Below are positions 57,691-64,000 of a DNA stretch of 64,000 bases, one piece after another (within the stretch, counting starts at the first letter, position 1; every line of letters starts with the position of its first letter). The position numbers were made by a program, and so were the translations under genes. Under the pieces are notes generated by a model. The model did not search any database. It saw only the letters and a program-made list of their open reading frames with translations, and had not been told where the DNA came from. The DNA lies in contig OW804095.1 in NCBI GenBank assembly GCA_942159475.1, positions 154,565,145 to 154,629,144 of the forward strand, written 5' to 3'. This DNA comes from Sthenelais limicola. Taxonomy: Eukaryota; Annelida; Polychaeta; Phyllodocida; Sigalionidae.

Positions 57691-57925
57691 GGGTCAGATT
57701 TTCAGAAAATGTACAATTGGCAGATCTACACATTTAGGAAATTCAGCTAAATAAGGCTGAAAAATGAAGAATACCAGGTATATCTGAGTATATTTGGTAT
57801 CGCATTGATTTAAAGCATCAGTTCTGTTATGTCAAACTGCATTTTGAAGCTCATTTTTGTCCTAAATGTGAGTTATTGGAGAGGATTGGTGAAGACGAAT
57901 TGTACATTTTCGGAAAATCTGACCC
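57691..57925 (-). mobile_element. MITE family A, copy 13
   Basis: 235 bp, reverse orientation, with a perfect ATAA duplication (57687-57690, 57926-57929). It belongs to the subfamily of copy 1. Confidence 0.92.
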
Positions 57926-57929
57926 ATAA

Positions 57930-58384
57930 AGGCATTCAGTGGATTGTTATCAAAGCACATTTATATTTGTGACCCGCCGAAATCCCACTGCACTGGGGGT
58001 TACTGCATGAGGGGGGGGGGGCGATTCTTAAAGCTGTATTTTCCGATTGTAAGCTAAAGATTTTCTTCGTTTAGTTCCGCTATTTTTCTGCCTTTAAGAC
58101 CATTTCAGAGTCATTTGACCAAGATTGTGGGGAATTTCATCCTATTGTTTCTGATAAAGAGCAACATGGAAACCTCCATAATTGACTCATTATAAGATGC
58201 ACTAAAATATAAATTCCTCAAACAATGAGTAACATAAGGTCACAATGGAAAACGAACCATGTATTTAAAAGTCGTTGCAATATTCTATGTTAACCGTGGC
58301 TTTTAAGGTTTCACAGACACATTATGTGGAAGGAATATACGATACAAATATACGATCTCTCGTACGATACACGATCTGATGTAT
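57930..58384. other. Unique DNA
   Basis: It contains a poly(G) run at 58011-58021 and a short run of ATACGATC words at 58338-58370. No gene. Confidence 0.4.
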
Positions 58385-58500
58385 CATATGATTTAGATTT
58401 AGAAAATATTTTATTCAGGTCTACAACATTTCCACACGTATAAGTATGAATATTTTCAGGACAGCCTGATTTAAACAATTAGAGAAAGGAAGATGTTATA
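58385..58500 (-). mobile_element. Retroelement 3' end, family T3, copy 2
   Basis: TAGAAAATATTTTATTCAGG and TATTTTCAGGACAGCCTGATTT match 25950-26035 and 62585-62660. Confidence 0.55.
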
Positions 58501-58929
58501 CATTATCGCTGTTTAGGACAGTACAAATTCAAAATACATTCACATATTAAATATGAGATAATTACTAATACATATAGAACCTGTCATACCATACTATTAT
58601 ACGATCTGTTGTAGAATGTATCTGTTTTTAAATATTGCGCTTAATTAGTTCCATAACAGCCAATATCATTTTGTTGATGAAAATCTCCGATGAAATGTTA
58701 AAATAAATATAGTTATATTAATTATTTCATAAGTTAATAACCTGTTCAAACAGTTTCATAAAGGCTGTCAAAACAGTAACATACTTTTTAAGATCAGCCT
58801 TAAATTTCAGATTTGTAATGAATCTTTACCATATCTTGAACTCCTACATAAAGCTGTTATATAGGATTAGGTTATATAACACTGTGTATATGCTGCACCC
58901 CCAGGCCTACAGCCCTCAATAGTACATAT
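58501..58929. other. Unique AT-rich DNA
   Basis: Nothing recognised. Confidence 0.4.
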
Positions 58930-59155
58930 GGGTAAAGTCGGCAGAAAATGTACAATTCGTCTTCACCAATCCTCTCAAATAACCCAAATTTCAGACGAAA
59001 ATAAAGTTCAAAATACAGTTTAACCTAACCAAACAGATTGCTTAAATGAATGCAATGCCGAATATACTCGAATTGACCTAGTATTGGCCAGAATTATTGC
59101 AGAATTTACTAAATGTGTAGGGCTGCCAATTGTACATCTTCTGAAGATCTGACGC
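58930..59155 (+). mobile_element. MITE family A, copy 14
   Basis: 226 bp with worn ends (GGGTAAAGTCGGCAG, CTGACGC). Flanks are ATAT and ATTA. It belongs to the subfamily of copy 2. Confidence 0.85.
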
Positions 59156-59377
59156 ATTATATGCAGCATAGGGTTACAGTACGGGGCCATGTGCAGGTCC
59201 CTTTGTATCGCATACAGCAGTAGTAGCAGGAGCAGAATCTGATTCCTTTTAAAAGAAAACTTGTGCTGTTAACATTGCAACATGTTCATGTGAGCTACAA
59301 CTGCCTCTATGTATTGTTACATACCCAAACACAGAGTTATTTCATACTGACATTTCTCTGCAACAACAACTAAATAT

Positions 59378-59756
59378 GGGTCAGATTTTCAGAAAATGTA
59401 CAATTGGCAGCTGTACACATTTAGTAAATTCTGCTAAACTAGGCTGAATAATTATGAATACAAGGTACATCTGAGTATATTTGGTTTTGCATTGATTTAA
59501 AGTATCAGTTCTGTTATGTTAAACTGCATTCTTCAGCTCATTTTTGTTTAAAATGTGAAATTCAACTTTGCCAATTTTCTCAAATAAACCGAATTTCAGT
59601 CGAGCAGTTCAGCCTAACTAAACAGATCTAGAACAGAACCCACGCAATGCCAAATATACTCGAATTTACCTAATATCGACAAAATTGCAGCTTAATTTAG
59701 CAGAATTACCTCAATCTGTACATCTGCCAATTGTACATTTTCAGAAAATGTGACCC
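59378..59756. mobile_element. MITE family A, fused dimer (copy 15)
   Basis: 379 bp with one left end (GGGTCAGATTTTCAG) and one right end (GTGACCC). The left 185 bp are a reverse-orientation member of the copy 1 subfamily. At about 59565 it switches into a forward member of the copy 2 subfamily (CAACTTTGCCAATTTTCTC). The two were joined inside the element with both inner ends lost. Confidence 0.8.
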
Positions 59757-59851
59757 CTGTGAGGTACACATGTGTTCTAATAAACAGTGTAGTTGTGTCT
59801 ATGTAGTATTTACTGCCTTATGCTATTGTTATTAGATATGCATTTGATATG

Positions 59852-60190
59852 AAGCAGTGTATCTAGAGTGAGGTATATCACTAGTGTAATACACAACCCA
59901 CCACCTCCACATGAGATATGAAGCAGTGTATCTAGGGTGAGGTATATCACTAGTGTAATACACAACCCACCACCTCCACATGAGATATGAAGCAGTGTAT
60001 CTAGGGTGAGGTATATCACTAGTGTAATACACAACCCACCACCTCCACATGAGATATGAAGCAGTGTATCTAGGGTGAGGTATATCACTAGTGTAATACA
60101 CAACCCACCACCTCCACATGTGATATGAAGCAGTGTATCTAGGGTGAGGTATATCACTGAGTGTAATACGCAACCCGCCACCTCCACATA
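59852..60190 (+). repeat. 69-bp minisatellite
   Basis: Nearly five units running GATATGAAGCAGTGTATCTA, GGGTGAGGTATATCAC, TAGTGTAATACACAACCC, ACCACCTCCACATGA. As 69 is 23 codons, minus frames of 113 and 142 codons stay open. These are by-products of unit length. Confidence 0.95.
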
Positions 60191-60198
60191 AGCTATGT

Positions 60199-60395
60199 GG
60201 GTAAGATTTTTAGAAATGTACACTTGGCAGATCAACATATTTTGTAAATTTTGCTAAATTGGACTCAAAAATCAACAACAGTAGGTAGTCTGTTTGGTTA
60301 TGTTGAACCTATTTTGAACCTGATTTATGTCTTAAATTTGTGTTATTTGAGAGAATTGGTGAAGGTATATTGTACATTATCTGAAAATCTGACCC
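60199..60395 (-). mobile_element. MITE family A, copy 16
   Basis: 197 bp, reverse orientation, starting GGGTAAGATTTTTAG and ending CTGACCC, with an internal deletion. Flanks are ATGT and ACAT. Confidence 0.8.
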
Positions 60396-60483
60396 ACATC
60401 CCCGACATCAGGAAACTGTAGTTACACTTGCTGTAATGTTGTGAGAAATGTTTTAACAGTAGCTGGAGGCGGTACGCATCTTG

Positions 60484-60600
60484 TGGGGGGTGGGGCAGGG
60501 GGAGGGGCGGAGGCAGGGGGAGGGGCGGAGGCGGGGGGAGGGGCGGAGGCGGGGGGAGGGGCGGAGGCGGGGGAAGAAGGGGGAGGAGCGAGGGGGGCAT
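60484..60600 (+). repeat. G-rich minisatellite
   Basis: Units of GGGGCGGAGGCGGGGGGAG, quadruplex-prone. Proline/leucine-rich minus frames here are by-products. Confidence 0.92.
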
Positions 60601-61308
60601 ATGGGCCTAGAGGTGTGTGAGAGGTCTTCAGGGTGTTGGGTGGTGGATGTGGAAGCATGGAATGCATAGGCTATAGAAGCTCTATATTTGATTTCATTTG
60701 AAAACGTTTTTATTATTTGGTTTCTTGGGTATATCGCCCCGATTTCTTGATTTCTCAACATTAATCATCAAACAATTCCTAATAAGTTTATTCTTGAGGT
60801 AATCAGGTTTATTCTGCATATTTAATTATTATAAGAGTTATTTCTATCAGATCAAGTTTATATTTCTTCAGGTGATCTTTAAACAATACACATACAATAC
60901 ACGTGTTATATGTTCAATTATTCAATGATTTCTTACAAACCTATAGCGATTACTCACATACAGGCAATATCTTGTATAATACTCGGTATTATTCTTTATT
61001 CTTATTTTTATTTGTTTGTACACTACTACTTACTACCTTTCTAATATGTTTAAGTAATCAAAATCACGGGGGTGCTTGGACGAGCTGTGAGGTTCACAAA
61101 AACCATTCCTATTTCCATGATTCATTCTAATTTAATTTAACATTACACTGTATAAAACTTACTGTAAATGTGACTTGGAAATGAAGATCAGTTATTATTA
61201 TTAAGATCGTTCACCGTCCCACCTGTATGTTCACGTATGTATGTTAAACGACTGATGCCCACACCTTTTGCTTTCATTAACAACTGCTTCTATTTCCATG
61301 TTTTACAG
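60601..61308. other. Unique DNA and retroelement tail T1, copy 2
   Basis: 60985-61200 matches 46900-47143 (GGGGTGCTTGGACGAGCTGTG, CCATGATTCATTC, CTTGGAAATGAAGATC, then a short TTATTATTATTA). The last 40 bp are the pyrimidine tract of the splice site at 61308. Confidence 0.5.
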
Positions 61309-61354
61309 GTGAGCCATGGTATTTAGATACATACGCGGGAGGGGAGACTCAGAG
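61309..61354 (+). other. Candidate recursive splice site / 46-nt exon
   Basis: CTGCTTCTATTTCCATGTTT then TACAG ends at 61308. GTGAG follows directly, and a second donor AGAG|GTAAGG occurs at 61355. One frame is open through the 46 nt (EPWYLDTYAGGETQ). It has the same architecture as 19153 and 48307, and as at 19153 a G-rich tract follows the second donor. Confidence 0.4.
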
Positions 61355-61386
61355 GTAAGGCGGGGGGGGGGGGGCATACATAGCTT

Positions 61387-61890
61387 TCTAGTGGGTAATA
61401 TGGGGTGCCATAGGCTACAGCATTGGTGATCATACCACATACACTGTATAGTATGGCCTGTGTATTATACCTATCCAGCGGGTAATATGGGGTGCCATAG
61501 GCTACAGCATTGGTGCACATACCACATACACTGTATGGTATGGCCTGTGTATTATACCTATCCAGCGGGTAATATGGAGTGCCATAGGCTACAGCATTGC
61601 TGCTCATACCACATACACTGTATAGTATGGCCTGTGTATTATACCTACCCAGTGGGTAATATGGAGTGCCATAGACTACAGCATTGGTGTTCATACCACA
61701 TACACTGTATGGTATGGCCTGTGTATTATACCTATCCAGCGGGTAATATGGGGTGCCATAGGCTAAAGCATTGGTGCTCATACCACATACAGCGTGTAGT
61801 ATGGCCTGTGTATTACACCTGTCTAGCAGGTAATATGGACAGCCATAGGCTACAGCATTGCTGCTCATACCACACAGAGACTGTTGTGTG
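61387..61890 (+). repeat. 87-bp minisatellite
   Basis: Nearly six units running GGGTAATATGGGGTGCCATA, GGCTACAGCATTGGTGCTC, ATACCACATACACTGTAT, GGTATGGCCTGTGTATTATA plus 10 bp. As 87 is 29 codons, frames of 146 (plus) and 206 (minus) codons remain open. Both strands being open at once argues against coding. Confidence 0.95.
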
Positions 61891-62132
61891 CCCTGTCTAG
61901 TATCCTGAAGTGAGGACTTAAACAGTGTGACCATTAATTTCAACCAGATTTTTACTATTTTTCACCATAAACTGCAGGAAAAGTAAAATAAATACAGAAC
62001 TACTCTCATGCAATCTCCAAGCCCACATTACACATGGGCTATGAGAACTTGTTTGTTTGCTACAATTGTTTACTGCACCTGCTTCCCCCACATTATATAA
62101 TAAGGAAAGTCGGGAATCACACTTGTGTAATA
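61891..62132. other. Unique DNA
   Basis: Nothing recognised. Confidence 0.4.
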
Positions 62133-62473
62133 GGGGAGTTGCATAGCCGCCATTTTGAATCTAGATTCACATGGCATTATGGAACTAATGGTAGAGTATA
62201 AAACCTATAGAAAACATGCCATGTTCAGCATGAACTATTTATCAATGGTCTAGTGTCAATATACATATGTTTTACATGTTTTCATGACACAAGTCCCCAC
62301 CCTTCCCATCATGCATTTGGTTAACATAGATCATTTATACAAGCTAAGATATTGGTGAAAACATTCTTGCAAATTTTGATATAAATGTTGCAAATTATTT
62401 GTGTGTCAGATTTCATCAGAATCCATCCCAGGATGCATTGTACAGACTTGCGCAATGACACATGCAACTCCCC
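62133..62473 (+). mobile_element. MITE family C, copy 4
   Basis: 341 bp with perfect ends GGGGAGTTGCAT and ATGCAACTCCCC, flanked by TA and AA. It retains the YY1-type GCCGCCATTTTG. Confidence 0.9.
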
Positions 62474-62943
62474 AATTCTGTCTATATCCTTCTCAATCAT
62501 GTGAGTAATAATGTTGTTCAACACTAACGGTAGGGCGCGGTACTGGCCAGTCCTTCTGACTCAACCCTTTGTTCTTTTTATTTGGAAAATATTTTATTCA
62601 GATCCTACACATTTCCATGTATTGAATACAAATTTTCTCAGAATAGCCTGATTTTCTCAAATACATTTTACGTAAATTCTCAAGCAAGTAATAATACTTA
62701 CATGAAGTCTAATATTTAAACACAGTGCTAAAAATATATCACATCATTTCCGTTGACATTTATTAATACTATGCACACAGTATAGACACACTATCACGGA
62801 GTTGGCTCATGGAAACTGAATTACCAGTAGGTAATTGGTTGTGCAGTCAGTGGGTATCACAGGCTGTAGATGGACTGTAGAGCCGCTGATACCAGCTCCT
62901 ATATCCCACTAGTGCAATACACAAGTGAATAACACATAATATG
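62474..62943. other. Unique DNA with retroelement tail T3, copy 3
   Basis: 62572-62700 carries TTTGGAAAATATTTTATTCA and TTCTCAGAATAGCCTGATTT, as at 25950 and 58390. The rest is unremarkable. Confidence 0.5.
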
Positions 62944-63341
62944 TGGTGTGTTCCAGGAAAATGAGTCGCAAGATGCAAAATTGATGTTTTTCAAACAAGA
63001 TCTCTTTGTAGGAATGTTCTAACTTTTGGTGAGTTCAGCGATTGGAGTCATATGTATGTACCGCATACCAAGGCAGTGCATTATATATATGCTTGTGTTC
63101 GGAAGGTCATCATATGGGGTATATTTAACCATTTTACTGGCAGTTAACCACACAGAAATATTGCAAGTTATTTATTTTTTTCAAAAATAAAGATATCAAG
63201 TTTAAAATACAAAAATATTTAGTAGATGTCCCAATGTTTACTAGTTTACTATCGTTAGAATCCCCTTGATCTCATCTTTTCAAATATGATGATATCGCGA
63301 AATCATTGTGACTTGTGACTCATTTTCCTTAAATCCATCAC
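62944..63341. mobile_element. MITE family B, copy
   Basis: 398 bp. Left end GTGGTGTGTTCCAGGAAAAT; right end TTGTGACTCATTTTCCTTAA then ATCCATCAC. The interior is in reverse orientation relative to 45134. Confidence 0.85.
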
Positions 63342-63343
63342 AT

Positions 63344-63384
63344 GCTGCCCGGCCGCTGTATCGTATACACAGGGGCCGGGCAGC
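63344..63384. repeat. Perfect GC-rich inverted repeat
   Basis: GCTGCCCGGCC and GGCCGGGCAGC, 11-bp arms around a 19-bp loop that contains GTATCGTATAC. It lies immediately beside the family B element. It could be a cruciform-forming site or the remains of a foldback element. Confidence 0.7.
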
Positions 63385-63439
63385 CACACTGGCTTCCCAT
63401 GTGGCTTCTCTCCTAAAGGGTCTGTAATTGTGACTTCCT

Positions 63440-63810
63440 GTGGCTTCTGCTCATCTCCTATTTCTTATTTGTCCTGTTATCCGCTGTCGCTCACTCTCTA
63501 TCTCCTCTTCTACCTCTCTTGTCTCGATCTGTCCGCTGTCGCTCCTCTGTCTTGTGTCTCTCTCGACACTCTATCCTCTCTCTCTTCTTCTCCTCTCCCT
63601 GTTTCTCCCTGGTCTCTCAAGTCCCTCCCTCTCTTTGCTATCAGCCCTCACTTCCTTCACTTCCTTTCCTCTCTCTTATGTCTCTCTCCTCACTCCCCCT
63701 CTCTCTTCCCTTATCTATCCTCTCCTTCTCTCTCTTCTATCTCTCCTGTTCCTCTCTGTTCCTGCTCTCTGCCCTCCCCCTTCCCTCTGCCCTGCCTCCC
63801 ATAGCTCTCA
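63440..63810 (+). repeat. Pyrimidine-rich low-complexity tract
   Basis: CTCTCTC and CCTCTCC units with few purines. The serine/leucine-rich frames of 100-130 codons on the plus strand follow from this composition and are not genes. Confidence 0.9.
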
Positions 63811-63813
63811 TAT

Positions 63814-64000
63814 GGGATGTGTTATAGATAAATGAGTCACATATTTGGAAAGATGAGATTAAGCCGATTTCAATTATAGTAAATACTATACCATCCGAAG
63901 TGCACCCAGTGTTTCTATATTTCAATTTTGATATTTTGTGTTTTGAAAAAAGATGGTAATATCTCTAGGCCGCCAATTACTAGTAAAGCAGCTGAAAATA
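63814..64000. mobile_element. MITE family B, cut by the window end
   Basis: GGATGTGTTATAGATAAATG then AGTCACA starts the element, and GATGAGATTAAGCCGATTTC follows as in other copies. The remainder lies beyond the window. Confidence 0.75.

Noticed and set aside
59810..60238. 142-codon cysteine/glycine-containing minus frame
   Set aside because: Same effect in a second 69-bp minisatellite; the frame ends in MITE sequence.
61323..61943. 206-codon minus frame and 146-codon plus frame
   Set aside because: Both strands are open through an 87-bp (29-codon) minisatellite, an effect of unit length.
63430..63835. Ser/Leu-rich plus frames over 100 codons
   Set aside because: Three frames are open at once in a pyrimidine-rich tract.

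Overview
The window reads as nuclear DNA of an animal, most likely an invertebrate. It is AT-rich and has no compact gene array, no operon structure and no open coding sequence of gene size outside one retrotransposon. It is dominated by tandem arrays, families of short inverted-repeat transposons (MITEs), retroelement 3' ends with poly(A), AATAAA or (TAA)n tails, and one non-LTR retrotransposon. The species cannot be named from sequence alone. There is one assembly gap of 200 N at 53192-53391.

Layout. 1-2.9 kb: a purine-only simple repeat, unique DNA and one possible minus-strand exon. 2.9-15.4 kb: a roughly 10-kb satellite of 26-bp units, split by a 2.1-kb TIR transposon. 15.4-25.3 kb: a cluster of nuclear-receptor half-sites, hairpin elements, four copies of MITE family A and several minisatellites. 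25.3-32.2 kb: C-rich, 56-bp, 21-bp and 40-bp arrays, ending in a promoter-like motif cluster. 32-50.6 kb: a MITE-rich stretch (families A, B, C, E and a nested element) with retroelement tails and one short retrocopy with target-site duplications. 51-56.9 kb: a tandem array of half-tRNA-like units, a 53-bp array, the gap, a CR1/Jockey-like LINE on the minus strand, and a 19-bp array. 57-64 kb: more family A, B and C copies and minisatellites, ending in a pyrimidine-rich tract.

How it may work together. The DNA elements sort into families by their ends and target duplications: A has GGGTCAG ends and 4-bp duplications, B has GTGATGTG ends and ATAT, C has GGGGAGTTGCAT ends and TA, E has TTAA, and the CCCCAGTAGCACAC element has TA. 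No transposase is encoded, so all would depend on enzymes made elsewhere. The most interesting non-repeat signal is three plus-strand sites (19153, 48307, 61309) where a strong 3' splice site is immediately followed by GTGAG and, 40-46 nt later, by a second 5' splice site. This is the layout of recursive-splicing ratchet points and suggests that much of the window is one long plus-strand intron. That reading is inference and needs transcript data.
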